45,770 bases of DNA from positions 1 to 45,770 of the forward strand of contig CANCPA010000009.1 in the NCBI GenBank assembly GCA_947379895.1. The letters run 5' to 3'. Both the position numbers and the translations under genes were made by a program. The stretch's first letter is position 1, and the number at the start of each line of letters is the position of its first letter. This document shows positions 8,145 to 17,279 of this stretch, in pieces. The notes under the pieces are model-generated. The model was not told the origin of the DNA. It did no database searches and saw nothing but the letters and a program-made list of their open reading frames with translations. Source of the stretch: Chitinophagaceae bacterium. GTDB taxonomy: Bacteria > Bacteroidota > Bacteroidia > Chitinophagales > Chitinophagaceae.

Positions 8145-9050
8145 TTGAGTTTGAAAAAAAATATTGTCTTATCCGTTTTACATGGATACACTTATCAATT
8201 CATTGAACCTTTTATTCAATCTTATAGAAGAGGACATGTTGAAGCTGATTTAGTCATTTTTACGTCTGATACAGTTTCTGCTTTAGTAAAGCGCTTACTT
8301 AAAAAAAGAGGCGCAATAATTATTGAATACAGTTCAAAAAATCCACTTGATTTGGTAGACCATTCGTTGAAAGAAAATCTTCCTTCCCGTATATCTATCA
8401 ACAACTATCGTTTTATATTGTTTTTAGACTTTTTAATAAAAAATAAGGAAAAGTATGAAAATATTCTATTAACAGATATAAGAGATGTAATTTTTCAAAG
8501 TGATCCGTTTAAAAAAATGAATAATGATAGTATATATTTTTTCTTAGAAGGAGAAGGAGAAGAAGGAACTTTCGGAGTTTCCTTACAAAATCATATATGG
8601 TCTGTTGAAGCTAACGGTTTGGAATTTACAGAGTCAATTTTAGATAAAATGGTTAGCTGTGCTGGAGTTACAGCAGGAAATATTAATAATATAATTCATT
8701 ATCTCAATTATATGCGTACAAGTTTGACTGCATGGGATGAATTAAAATGGGGTATAGATCAAGGAATTCACAATGGCTATATATATAAAAATGAGGGCAC
8801 AAATATTATTCTTTCTGGTAATGAAAAATCATTGGTTTGTACATTAGGTTTATGTAAAGATTATAGATTAAACAAAATGAACGAAATTATTACACCTTCA
8901 AATGATGTATACAGTGTGGTACATCAATATGACAGGATCAGAGAGTTAAATGTTTTAGTAAGAAAAAAATATATTGGCTTAAAAGGAATACAGCTGTTAA
9001 AAAAGGTACTTTTTAGTTCACGTTTCTTAAATAGAAATAAGCATATTTAG
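8145..9050 (+). CDS. Putative GT-A-like glycosyltransferase with TDIRD and DQGIHN motifs
   Basis: The 301-residue protein is not a standard GT2 or GT4. It has an acidic, DxD-like metal site ENILLTDIRDVIFQSDPF (105-122), a cysteine-glycine loop SCAGVTAGN (171-179) and DQGIHN (205-210). I recall this trio from a sparsely described nucleotide-sugar transferase-like family found in bacteria and algae; I cannot give an accession. A transferase role fits the surrounding glycan genes. The frame has no ATG near its start: the first residue is encoded by TTG at 8145, four bases after the heptad array. The next gene starts 10 bp downstream. Function is inferred from motifs and context only. Confidence 0.65.
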   Translation: MSLKKNIVLSVLHGYTYQFIEPFIQSYRRGHVEADLVIFTSDTVSALVKRLLKKRGAIIIEYSSKNPLDLVDHSLKENLPSRISINNYRFILFLDFLIKNKEKYENILLTDIRDVIFQSDPFKKMNNDSIYFFLEGEGEEGTFGVSLQNHIWSVEANGLEFTESILDKMVSCAGVTAGNINNIIHYLNYMRTSLTAWDELKWGIDQGIHNGYIYKNEGTNIILSGNEKSLVCTLGLCKDYRLNKMNEIITPSNDVYSVVHQYDRIRELNVLVRKKYIGLKGIQLLKKVLFSSRFLNRNKHI

Positions 9051-9060
9051 AAAGCAATAG

Positions 9061-9732
9061 ATGAAAAGGATAATTCGTGGATTTGGTAGAATAATTTTAA
9101 AGCTTTTTGCACCTCGTCTTTTTTATATCGAAAATAATGAAGTGGAAGTTCGTTCGTTGGGAAAAAATATTTCTGATTCTTTTATAAGTTTAAAGTCAAA
9201 GATTTTTGGACCTGCACAGATAGGTGCATCAAGCATAGGAGATTATACGTATATATCAAAAAACGCACAGATTAGTCTTACAGAGATTGGGAAATTTTGT
9301 AGCATAGGACCCAATTTTTGTTGTGGTTGGGGAATTCATCCTGTAAATGGAATTTCTACTTCGCCAATGTTTTATTCAAATGCAAAGCAAGTTGGAATTA
9401 CATTTTGTGAAAAAAGCAAGATTGAAGAAAGAAAGAGAATAACAATAGGTAATGATGTTTTTATTGGGATGAATGTAACAATTTTAGATGGAGTTACTAT
9501 TGGGGATGGTGCTATAATAGGTGCAGGTACAATTGTTTCAAAAGACATTCCAGCATATGCAATAGCTGTAGGTTCGCCAGTTAAAGTTATAAAATATAGA
9601 TTTAATGAAGCACAGATTGAGGCTTTGTTACAGATAAAATGGTGGAATTTTGCTGAAAATGAACTTCAAGTTGTTGAAAAATATTTTTTTGAAATAGACG
9701 AATTTATAAATAGATATCATGGCAGAAATTGA
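9061..9732 (+). CDS. Xenobiotic-acetyltransferase-like LbH acyltransferase
   Basis: This is a left-handed beta-helix acyltransferase of the CatB/VatD (XAT) subgroup, which in polysaccharide loci acetylates sugars. The subgroup hallmark is the long loop with the catalytic histidine: [19 protein letters not shown] (87-105), with H93 as the base. Hexapeptide repeats continue in [20 protein letters not shown] (125-144), and the C-terminal KWWN (193-196) is typical of XAT proteins. At 223 residues the length is normal. Its 3' end overlaps the next gene by 14 nt if the upstream ATG is used there. There is no reason to infer drug resistance: the setting is glycan synthesis. Confidence 0.85.
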   Translation: MKRIIRGFGRIILKLFAPRLFYIENNEVEVRSLGKNISDSFISLKSKIFGPAQIGASSIGDYTYISKNAQISLTEIGKFCSIGPNFCCGWGIHPVNGISTSPMFYSNAKQVGITFCEKSKIEERKRITIGNDVFIGMNVTILDGVTIGDGAIIGAGTIVSKDIPAYAIAVGSPVKVIKYRFNEAQIEALLQIKWWNFAENELQVVEKYFFEIDEFINRYHGRN

Positions 9733-10660
9733 AATGAAGAATCTTGATGTTTATCGAGATGAATTTATAAATAGTGGGATTGCTTTGCCATTAAAAAAGG
9801 TTGAATATTTTGGATGTGGGTTACTTAATTCGATTCCATTAATTTCAGAAAATAGGAAAGGTTGGCCTTGGAATATTGAATCAGATTTTTTGCTATTTAA
9901 TTCAACTTATAAATGGCCAAAGATTTCAATTGTGATTCCCTCATACAATCAAGGCGCTTTTATTGAAGAGGCAATAAGATCAGTCTTACTTCAGAATTAT
10001 CCAAATATTGAAATTATTATTATTGACGGTGGGAGTACAGATGGTACTTCTGAGATATTGGAAAAATACAATCAATGGATAAGCTATTGGCATAGTAAAA
10101 AGGATATGGGGCAGGGTAATGCAATTAACTTGGGCTTTAGTATAGCTACTGGCGAATATTTTGGATGGTTAAATAGTGATGACTTTTACAATAAGGATGC
10201 GTTTTATCATTTAGGCATTGAAATAATGAAATCAAAAAGAGATTTCTATTACGGAGATGCAAATACTGTAAATGAAGATAGAAGTGAGGAAGCATATTGG
10301 AAAGCCAACTTAGTTTTGGATCGATACTTACGTTTTGGAGGGTTAATTGCTTCACATGCTGCATTTTGGAATAAACGAATTCATCAGCCAATTTGGGAAA
10401 AGATGAATTGTAATGTTGATGCCGAGTTATGGATACGAATGGTAAAAGGTAGGAGTAAGAAGCATATCAGATTTCCTTTAGGTTCAATACGACAACAACC
10501 TTCAGCAAAATCAATCGATGAAAAATGGCTTCAGAAATGGAAAGAAGATGACCATAATATTGAGACCCTACATGGAAAGCCCCCCGCTCCGAGAGACTAT
10601 ATCTCTTATGAAAATAGGTATATTCAAAAGATGTATAAGAAATTGAGTAATTGGTTTTAA
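9719..10660 (+). CDS. Glycosyltransferase family 2 with GWPW N-terminal extension
   Basis: The GT2 core begins near residue 68 ([20 protein letters not shown]) with acidic sites DGG at 103-105 and NSDD at 152-155. The first 67 residues form an extension containing [10 protein letters not shown], a feature I recognise from other GT2 proteins that carry the motif just before the catalytic domain. Two starts are possible: ATG at 9719, overlapping the previous gene by 14 nt, or ATG at 9734 (residue 6), two bases after that gene's stop. Either implies translational coupling. No membrane segments are seen, so it should act at the cytoplasmic face. Substrate unknown. Confidence 0.86.
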   Translation: MAEIEMKNLDVYRDEFINSGIALPLKKVEYFGCGLLNSIPLISENRKGWPWNIESDFLLFNSTYKWPKISIVIPSYNQGAFIEEAIRSVLLQNYPNIEIIIIDGGSTDGTSEILEKYNQWISYWHSKKDMGQGNAINLGFSIATGEYFGWLNSDDFYNKDAFYHLGIEIMKSKRDFYYGDANTVNEDRSEEAYWKANLVLDRYLRFGGLIASHAAFWNKRIHQPIWEKMNCNVDAELWIRMVKGRSKKHIRFPLGSIRQQPSAKSIDEKWLQKWKEDDHNIETLHGKPPAPRDYISYENRYIQKMYKKLSNWF

Positions 10661-10939
10661 AGAGTAATACAAGTGGTTCGAAATGAAGAATAATTAATAA
10701 ATTATTGTTTCGTTTGGTTGGAAATGTTGATATAAAAAACAAGAAGCAGTCTGTATATTTAAAACTTTCATAGAAACTTAAAAGTTAGCTACTCTTTTTA
10801 AATTAGATATTCCACAAATTATTGTCTCAAATTAAAAATATAATGCAATAATTCATCACTTCAATATAGTGACCATACGTTTTGTTTTTATTTTTCTTAA
10901 TTTTTTTATGTTTCAATAATTATAATAAAAATTTGTGAG
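10661..10939. other. 279-bp A+T-rich non-coding gap
   Basis: No coding frame, clear hairpin terminator or perfect TAnnTTTG-type Bacteroidota promoter was found here. TACGTTTTG near 10874 resembles a -7 box but lacks a well placed -33 TTG, so I do not call it. The heptad pattern of other gaps is also not evident. The following gene nevertheless has a TTG start. Confidence 0.5.
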
Positions 10940-11542
10940 TTGAAAATTTTGAACATCATATATTACAAAGTTGCTCTTCTACTAAATTGTTTACGATTGG
11001 CTCCTCACTTTTTTATTTTCAAAAAACATAGGACAAATGAAATTATTCATTACGAAGTGGTGAGGTGGTTAAAATTGAACAAAATGAATTATAATCCTGA
11101 TAAGGGTTTTTTCTTGTTGATGATTAATTTTCCTGAATTTCGTAATTTGTTTTATTTCAGAATTGGTGAAAATATATCTAAATACATAGAATTTTTGTGT
11201 CCAAAGATGAATACACTTTTCATCAATGGTAATATTGGAAAAGGATTATTTATTCAGCATGGATTTGCTACGATAATTGCCACAAATCAAATGGGTGAAA
11301 ATTGTTGGATTAATCAACAGGTAACAATTGGATTTTCAAATGCTACAGACTGCCCTACAATTGGAAATAATGTAATTATATCTGCTGGTAGTAAAATAAT
11401 TGGAAATGTAAAAATTGGTGATAATTCAAAAGTAGGTGCAAATGCCGTAGTTGTAAAAGATGTACCTGCTAATTGCACAGTCGTTGGTGTTCCTGCTCAT
11501 ATCATTAGAAGAGATGGTATACGGGTACAAGAACCTTTGTAG
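10940..11542 (+). CDS. Serine-acetyltransferase-like LbH acyltransferase
   Basis: This 200-residue protein resembles the small SAT-like branch of hexapeptide acyltransferases found in capsule and O-antigen loci. The probable catalytic histidine is H107 in KGLFIQHGFATIIATN (101-116), equivalent to the DHG-type motif of CysE. It is followed by QVTIGFSN, TIGNNVIISAGSKIIG and IGDNSKVGANAVVVKDVP, ending in VVGVPAHIIRR. The N-terminal 90 residues are hydrophobic and basic and may rest on the membrane. It lacks the long CysE N-terminal domain, so a role in cysteine synthesis is unlikely. The start is TTG at 10940, since the first in-frame ATG would remove the N-terminus. Confidence 0.8.
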   Translation: MKILNIIYYKVALLLNCLRLAPHFFIFKKHRTNEIIHYEVVRWLKLNKMNYNPDKGFFLLMINFPEFRNLFYFRIGENISKYIEFLCPKMNTLFINGNIGKGLFIQHGFATIIATNQMGENCWINQQVTIGFSNATDCPTIGNNVIISAGSKIIGNVKIGDNSKVGANAVVVKDVPANCTVVGVPAHIIRRDGIRVQEPL

Positions 11543-11610
11543 TTTAAATTTTTTAAGAAATATATTTCTAACATAATATTTCTTAATTACTCTATTGAAT
11601 TGTAAATAAA

Positions 11611-12780
11611 ATGCTCATTCAACTCAAGACAATAATTAGGGATGTTGCTACCAAATATATTTTTTGTACTAAATTTTGGAGAAAGTTATTTTATACTCCA
11701 ATCGGAACGTGTACTGTTACAGATCTTCAGAAAAATAGTGTTAATATTTGGCATCAAAATCAGGAAGTTTTAGATAAAAATAGAATACTCCCTTTAAGCA
11801 TTGACCAAAAAGTACATTGGAAATTTAATACTTTTAAATCTCTTTCTGCTAAAAAACAATTTGTAATTATAGCTCAAAATTGGTTTGTTTGGGGTAATCA
11901 AGGATGTGTTATAACTGATAAAGGATATGTGTTATCAGAAGTATCAAAAGAGTATGACAATTTATCACATTCGGTATTTAAACAATATAAATTAATAATA
12001 CCCAAAAAAATAAAAGGAATCACTGCTGTTTTAGCAGCATCAGGAGCTAGTGTATTTTATCATTGGATGGTTGATATTTTACCAAGGATTCAATTACTGA
12101 AAGACTCAGGCCACTTTGATCAAATTGACAAGTTTATACTAAACTATCAGGGACTTACTTTTCAAAAAGAGGCTTTAAAAAAATTAGGAATTCCTATTGA
12201 AAAGTTGATAATTTGTAATGGGCATTGGGATTTTCATTATGAATTTGAGACTCTAATTATACCTTCTTTTGTTTCACCCTTAAATGTTGTATCTGTTTAC
12301 ACTATTAACTTTTTACAGCAAACATTTTTAAAAAGCGTTAAAAAATTGTCTTCGAATGATTCAAAATTATATATTAAAAGAATAAACGGTAGAAGGATTC
12401 TTAACGAGACTGAAATAGAGAACTTCCTGCTATCAATAGGATTTCGAAGTATTTTGTTAGAAAATTATACAATTGAAGAACAAGCATTACTCTTTCAAAA
12501 TTCAAATTATATAATTGGACCTCATGGTGCGGGATTTACAAATTTGGTGTTTTGTAAATCAGGTACAACTGTAATAGACATTTTCTCTCCATTATGGGTA
12601 AATCCTTGTTATTGGACTATAGCAAACGAATTAAATCTTGATTACAGGTATATAATTGGAGAAGGAAATAGACCAAATGAAGGCACTGATTTGAAAGGAA
12701 AAGGGGAAAATATTCTGTTAAATCTTGACAAGCTAAAAGAATTAATGTACTTGCCACCTTTATTACTTGAGGAAAATTAA
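11611..12780 (+). CDS. Glycosyltransferase family 61 (DUF563)
   Basis: The 389-residue protein carries the three GT61 landmarks in order: FYHWMVDILPR (149-159), YIKRINGRRI (254-263), and GPHGAGFTNLVF (303-314), which leads into SGTTVIDIF. Characterised GT61 enzymes, mostly eukaryotic, transfer xylose, arabinose or GlcNAc; bacterial members sit in surface-glycan loci and are poorly studied. No signal peptide is evident, so it probably acts in the cytoplasm on the lipid-linked intermediate. It is 68 bp after the acyltransferase gene and 127 bp before the next GT2. Family is secure, sugar is not. Confidence 0.9.
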   Translation: MLIQLKTIIRDVATKYIFCTKFWRKLFYTPIGTCTVTDLQKNSVNIWHQNQEVLDKNRILPLSIDQKVHWKFNTFKSLSAKKQFVIIAQNWFVWGNQGCVITDKGYVLSEVSKEYDNLSHSVFKQYKLIIPKKIKGITAVLAASGASVFYHWMVDILPRIQLLKDSGHFDQIDKFILNYQGLTFQKEALKKLGIPIEKLIICNGHWDFHYEFETLIIPSFVSPLNVVSVYTINFLQQTFLKSVKKLSSNDSKLYIKRINGRRILNETEIENFLLSIGFRSILLENYTIEEQALLFQNSNYIIGPHGAGFTNLVFCKSGTTVIDIFSPLWVNPCYWTIANELNLDYRYIIGEGNRPNEGTDLKGKGENILLNLDKLKELMYLPPLLLEEN

Positions 12781-12907
12781 ACTTACTACTTAAATTTAAA
12801 CAACCAGATACAGATGAATTACCAAAATTTAGTGCTTCCTGTTTTATTTACAACTATTAAATAACTAATTTATTAATTATTAATTTAATTTTCTATAGTT
12901 CAATTTT

Positions 12908-13867
12908 ATGACTTCAAATAACCCTCTTGTCTCAATTATAATTCCATTGTATAATGCAGAAAGCTATATTTCGGAATCGATAGAGAGTGTTTTAAGCCAA
13001 ACATATCAAAATATTGAATTGTTGGTAATAAATGATGGTAGTACAGATAATAGCTTTCGTATAGCTAAAGAATATGAAAGTGATAAAGTAATTATTATTG
13101 ACCAACAAAATAAAGGGGCAAGTGCGGCAAGAAATCTTGGTTTGCAATTATCAAAGGGTGAGTTTGTTAAGTTTTTTGATGCAGATGATTTAATGAATCC
13201 TGAAATGATTGAATCACAAGTGAAAATTGCAATTAAAAATCCTGATTCAATAATTTCGGGCAAATGGGGCCGGTTTTATAAAAGTGATATTAATTCATTT
13301 CAACTTTGTAGAGAAGAATGTTGGCGTAATTTAAACTCAATTACTTGGTTAAAGCTATCTTGGAAAAATGCATTACCAATGACTCAACCAGGTATTTTTC
13401 TGTTATCAAGGAAGGTTATTGAAAAAGCAGGATATTGGGATGAGCGTTTGTCATTGAATGATGACATGGAATTTTTTACAAAAAACATATTAGCAGCCAA
13501 AAAAGTATTTTTTTGTGATAATGCAATATTATACTATAGATCTGGACTTGGAAATTTGGCTCTTTCATCTTTAAAAACCCCTAAGGGAATTCATTCTAAT
13601 TTTTTATCAATTCAATTAAGTGTTTCATACTTTTTAAGTGTTACTAATGATGCAGAATCACTAAGGCTTGCAGCAAATATTTGGCAAGGATTTGTATATG
13701 AAGCCTACTTCATAGATAAAAAATTAGCAAATGCAGCAGAAAAAACTATTAAATTACTTCATGGAAGTGATTATAAGTTACCGAGTGGAAAGGTTTTAAG
13801 GTTCTTATCACTAGTATTAGGATGGAAATTAGCAAAGAGAATCCATTTAATATTTAGGCAACATTAA
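12908..13867 (+). CDS. Glycosyltransferase family 2
   Basis: This is a classic GT2. It starts NPLVSIIIPLYNAESYISES, has the nucleotide-binding NDG at 42-44 (LVINDGSTDNS), the conserved KGASAARNLGL (69-79) and the metal-binding DADD at 91-94 (FFDADDLMNPEM). The segment DERLSLNDDMEFF further on resembles the GT2 catalytic-base region (ED-like). At 319 residues with no membrane span it would act at the cytoplasmic face. The next gene, an acyltransferase, starts four bases after its stop, so the two are probably co-translated. Confidence 0.9.
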   Translation: MTSNNPLVSIIIPLYNAESYISESIESVLSQTYQNIELLVINDGSTDNSFRIAKEYESDKVIIIDQQNKGASAARNLGLQLSKGEFVKFFDADDLMNPEMIESQVKIAIKNPDSIISGKWGRFYKSDINSFQLCREECWRNLNSITWLKLSWKNALPMTQPGIFLLSRKVIEKAGYWDERLSLNDDMEFFTKNILAAKKVFFCDNAILYYRSGLGNLALSSLKTPKGIHSNFLSIQLSVSYFLSVTNDAESLRLAANIWQGFVYEAYFIDKKLANAAEKTIKLLHGSDYKLPSGKVLRFLSLVLGWKLAKRIHLIFRQH

Positions 13868-13871
13868 TGAT

Positions 13872-14807
13872 ATGAGAAGAAATCTTCCTCAATTAAATAT
13901 AATAAGGGCAATAGCTTCATTGGGAGTAGCAATTTTTCATTTGGGAGGAAAAGCTTTGCCAATATTAAAATGGGGATGGCTTGGAGTTGAAATGTTTTTT
14001 GTCCTTACAGGTTTTGTTATTTGTTGGTCACTTCCAGAAAATTATTCATTAAAAAACTTTCCTACTTTTATTTGGAAAAGATTAGCAAGGGTAGAACCTC
14101 CATATATACTTTCAATATTTATCATCATCTTCTTGTCATTCCTCTTAAGTGAGATGAAAAATATAAATTTTATTAATATTCTTTTTCATTTTGCCTATTT
14201 AAATAACTTTTTGAATAATAATTACTTATCCCCTGTTTATTGGACACTTGGAATTGAATTCCAATATTATATTTTCATAGGATTACTTTTTCCACTAATT
14301 TTTTATTCAAATAAAACTTCTATTCTCTTTTTAATTCTTTTAAATGCAATTGCCTATTTTTATCCATCTCCTTATTCAATTGTACTAAATTTTATTTCCT
14401 TTTTCTCATTAGGAATTATCGTTTACATGTATAAATCTAATAGAATTCAAACTAGTATATTGGTAGTATTGGCAATTTTAAATATCCTAGTAATTTATTT
14501 TATAAACGGTATTCCTCCAACAATTGCTGCTATTTTAACAATGTTAATCATTTTATTCTTCGAAAAAAGTAATCCAATTATTGATTTCTTTTCAAAGATT
14601 AGTTTTTCACTTTATTTAACTCATGACATAATTGCGAGTCGTTTAGTAGTTTATATTGGAAATAAATTTATTATTAAAACCATTTTTACAAAGGGTTTTG
14701 CTTTTTCAATAGGTATCATAGTCTCGATTGTATTGGCTTATTTTTTTTATATTTTAATCGAAAAGCGCGCGCTGAGCTTATCTAAAAAATTAGTATACAG
14801 TGTTTAG
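13872..14807 (+). CDS. Acyltransferase-3 family membrane protein (OafA-like), short form
   Basis: This is an integral inner-membrane acyltransferase of family 3, which O-acylates glycans. The catalytic arginine-histidine pair is present as R12 and H23 (NIIRAIASLGVAIFHLGG), followed by MFFVLTGFVICW (41-52) and the cytoplasmic basic motif KRLARVEPPY (69-78). About eight to ten hydrophobic helices follow, ending in FFYILIEKRALSLSKK. At 311 residues it is shorter than most members (about 350-390) but has both ends, so I do not call it truncated. It abuts the upstream GT2 and is the first of five such genes in this locus. Confidence 0.88.
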   Translation: MRRNLPQLNIIRAIASLGVAIFHLGGKALPILKWGWLGVEMFFVLTGFVICWSLPENYSLKNFPTFIWKRLARVEPPYILSIFIIIFLSFLLSEMKNINFINILFHFAYLNNFLNNNYLSPVYWTLGIEFQYYIFIGLLFPLIFYSNKTSILFLILLNAIAYFYPSPYSIVLNFISFFSLGIIVYMYKSNRIQTSILVVLAILNILVIYFINGIPPTIAAILTMLIILFFEKSNPIIDFFSKISFSLYLTHDIIASRLVVYIGNKFIIKTIFTKGFAFSIGIIVSIVLAYFFYILIEKRALSLSKKLVYSV

Positions 14808-14843
14808 AAATCGTAATTAATTATTTTATTTCATAAAAGTATA

Positions 14844-15872
14844 ATGAATATATTAATAATAATGGATGCGGGTGTTCCTGTACCACCAAAATTGTATGGA
14901 GGTCATGAACGGTTAGTCTATATGTTTGCTGAGCAGTACATAAAAATGGGACATTCTGTAACTGTAATGGCTGGACCTGAATCATTTTGTTCTGGTAAAA
15001 CTATTTCTTTTGGAAAAAATGGATTGCCTAAAGGAAAAATACAGTCTCTTTTAGAAGTTATTATTGTTTGGAAGTACTTATTTTTTAATCATAAAAAGTA
15101 TGACCTAATCCATAATTTCGGTAGATTAGTTTATTTGTTTCCAATTCTAAATGAGTCAGTTATTAAAATTATGACTTACGGTAGATTAGTAACGGCAAAG
15201 AATATTGAGAATATTTGTAAGCGTAAGAATAAACATTTAATATTTACAGGCTGTAGCAATTATTTAGTTTCGACAGGCAATGTTGCTGGAAATTGGGAAA
15301 CGGTTTATAATGCCATTGAATTTGAAAAGTATACTTTAAATGTAAATATTTCAGAAGATGCACCACTTATGTTTTTGGGTAGACTTGATAAAATTAAGGG
15401 CTGTCATAATGCAATAAAATTGGCAAAAAAGTCTGGAAGAAAGCTAATTATTGCTGGCAATATATCACATGTTGAAGAGGAGAAAAAATATTTCAAAGAA
15501 GAAATTGAACCCTTTATTGATAATACTCAAATAACTTATGTTGGACCAATAAATGATGCTCAAAAAAATCATTATTTAGGTCAAAGCATTGCTTTGTTGA
15601 TGTTAATTGAATGGGATGAACCATTTGGTATGGTAATGACAGAAGCAATGGCTTGTGGTACTCCTGTTATTGGGTTTAGGCGAGGTTCGGTTCCAGAGGT
15701 TGTAGAAGATAGAATAACAGGATTTGTTGTAGATAATTTAGATGATGCTTTTAAGGCATTAAATAATATAAACGTCATAGATAGAACAAATTGCAGAATA
15801 AGATCAAAAAGTAGATTTGATGTCGATGTAATAGCAAACGATTATCTCACAATCTCTGTAAAAGATAATTAA
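14844..15872 (+). CDS. Glycosyltransferase family 4
   Basis: This is a GT-B enzyme. The N-terminus has the GT4 acceptor-side loop PPKLYGGHERLVY (14-26), and the donor site is EWDEPFGMVMTEAMACGTPV (256-275), with glutamates 259 and 267 giving the E-x7-E motif. RRGSVPEVVEDRITGFVVDN completes the family C-terminal signature. The N-terminal residues resemble GT4 members annotated as mannosyl- or glucosyltransferases, but that is not enough to name a sugar. It follows the acyltransferase by 36 bp and precedes a 228-bp gap. Confidence 0.88.
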   Translation: MNILIIMDAGVPVPPKLYGGHERLVYMFAEQYIKMGHSVTVMAGPESFCSGKTISFGKNGLPKGKIQSLLEVIIVWKYLFFNHKKYDLIHNFGRLVYLFPILNESVIKIMTYGRLVTAKNIENICKRKNKHLIFTGCSNYLVSTGNVAGNWETVYNAIEFEKYTLNVNISEDAPLMFLGRLDKIKGCHNAIKLAKKSGRKLIIAGNISHVEEEKKYFKEEIEPFIDNTQITYVGPINDAQKNHYLGQSIALLMLIEWDEPFGMVMTEAMACGTPVIGFRRGSVPEVVEDRITGFVVDNLDDAFKALNNINVIDRTNCRIRSKSRFDVDVIANDYLTISVKDN

Positions 15873-16100
15873 TTCCAAATGTTTATTGTTGAAAAAATTA
15901 ACACGTATTTAGGTGCCAATTATTCTTTACCTTAAGATTTCCTTAAGAATAGTGAGTTAGAAGTATTTCAAAAATTATATTATTATTTTATATATTTTCA
16001 ATTACCGAACATTAAAGTAGTAATATTTTTATGTTAATTTATTTATTAAAAAAGATTTTTTTTTGAATTTGTTGTATTTCTATACATTTTAAATTTAATA

Positions 16101-17237
16101 ATGGTAAATAGTAAAAATCATATTTCAAAAATTGATAGCTTAAGAGGGATTGCAATTATGGGTGTTTTTTTATATCATTCCCAACTAATTTTATATACTA
16201 ATTGTGATTTGAAAGTGTATGGGATAAATCACTTCTTAATCGTAAATGGATTAAATGATATTATTATAAATTTTTCTCCGGTTGCTTTTGGATGGACTGG
16301 TGTCCAATTATTCCTGATAATTAGTGGTTTTTTAATACACTATGGATTTTTACAAAAAAATACTAATCTTGATGTTGTTTCCTTTTTTATACGTCGGTTC
16401 TGGCGAATTTATCCACCCTATCTGATATTGCTATTATTTATTTGTTTTTCAAAGAACAATATTGGAGAATACCTTAATAATAAAGATGGCATTGAAAATT
16501 TTGTTTCACATCTTATGTTAATACACAACCTAAGAAGTAAATATTTTTATCATATTAATCCTTCTTTTTGGAGTTTAGCTTTAGAGGTACAATTATATTT
16601 GATATATCCACTTTTGTTAGTTGTTTGGAGGAGCATCGGGATTAATAAAATCTTTTATTTAACATTTTTAATTTCACTTATTTTATTATTTGTTGGAATG
16701 TATTTTGAAAATAGAATTGACTTTTTTAAATCTCCAACTTACGATCGTTCTATCTTTAAGTACTGTTTTATTTGGTGGTCGGGAGCACTACTTTCGGAAA
16801 AATATTATTTAAATGAAAAATTATTTCCTCAAAATTCATTTATTGTTTTTCTTACCTGTTTTTTTTTAGCCCAATTGTCAAAGGCATATTTATATACTAG
16901 TTATTTTACCATTTATTTAATAACAATTGCTTGGCTTGCATTTTTTGAATGGTTTTTATATGACACAAAAATTAGTCTAAATAACAAATTAGTAAAGATT
17001 TTGTCTGTTTTAGGAATATGTAGTTATAGTTTTTACTTAATTCACTTTCCATATATGTATGGTTTGTTTGATTATTTTAATTTTCTTGGATTATCTGAAA
17101 AATCAGTCTTAGTTAAAATTATTCCAACATTCTTGGTTATTTTCATGATTTCTTATTCTTATTATTTGTTTATAGAGCAGACTTCTATAAAGTTTGGAAA
17201 AGGATTCTTAGATAAAATAAAAAGAAATTTGGTGTAG
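16101..17237 (+). CDS. Acyltransferase-3 family membrane protein
   Basis: This is a 378-residue, ten-helix-type inner-membrane acyltransferase. The conserved R15 and H26 are in IDSLRGIAIMGVFLYHSQ, followed by GVQLFLIISGFLIHYGF and the basic loop FFIRRFWRIYPPYLI. NPSFWSLALEVQLYLIYP matches the WSLxxEvxfYl motif of the family. Hydrophobic helices run to the C-terminus. It is the first gene after a 228-bp gap (15873-16100) in which I see no firm regulatory site. Direct neighbours are another acyltransferase and GT4 genes. Which acyl group and sugar it uses is unknown. Confidence 0.9.
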   Translation: MVNSKNHISKIDSLRGIAIMGVFLYHSQLILYTNCDLKVYGINHFLIVNGLNDIIINFSPVAFGWTGVQLFLIISGFLIHYGFLQKNTNLDVVSFFIRRFWRIYPPYLILLLFICFSKNNIGEYLNNKDGIENFVSHLMLIHNLRSKYFYHINPSFWSLALEVQLYLIYPLLLVVWRSIGINKIFYLTFLISLILLFVGMYFENRIDFFKSPTYDRSIFKYCFIWWSGALLSEKYYLNEKLFPQNSFIVFLTCFFLAQLSKAYLYTSYFTIYLITIAWLAFFEWFLYDTKISLNNKLVKILSVLGICSYSFYLIHFPYMYGLFDYFNFLGLSEKSVLVKIIPTFLVIFMISYSYYLFIEQTSIKFGKGFLDKIKRNLV

Positions 17238-17279
17238 AGTAAAAACTTTAAAATAGTATTTTTTAATGGATATTAAATA

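Noticed and set aside
9061-9732. Antibiotic-resistance acetyltransferase
   Set aside because: XAT-type motifs are shared with CatB/Vat, but the setting among glycosyltransferases points to sugar acetylation.
13872-14807. Truncated acyltransferase pseudogene
   Set aside because: It is short (311 residues) but has both the N-terminal Arg/His pair and a normal C-terminal helix and basic tail.
16062-16090. Promoter TTTG...TACATTTT upstream of the 16101 gene
   Set aside because: The -7 box lacks the final G and the implied start of transcription would lie only a few bases before the ATG.
15873-16100. Terminator at the CTTAAG repeats near 15930-15950
   Set aside because: CCTTAAG occurs twice as a direct repeat and the ATTCTT/AAGAAT arms are only six bases with no G+C-rich stem or T run.
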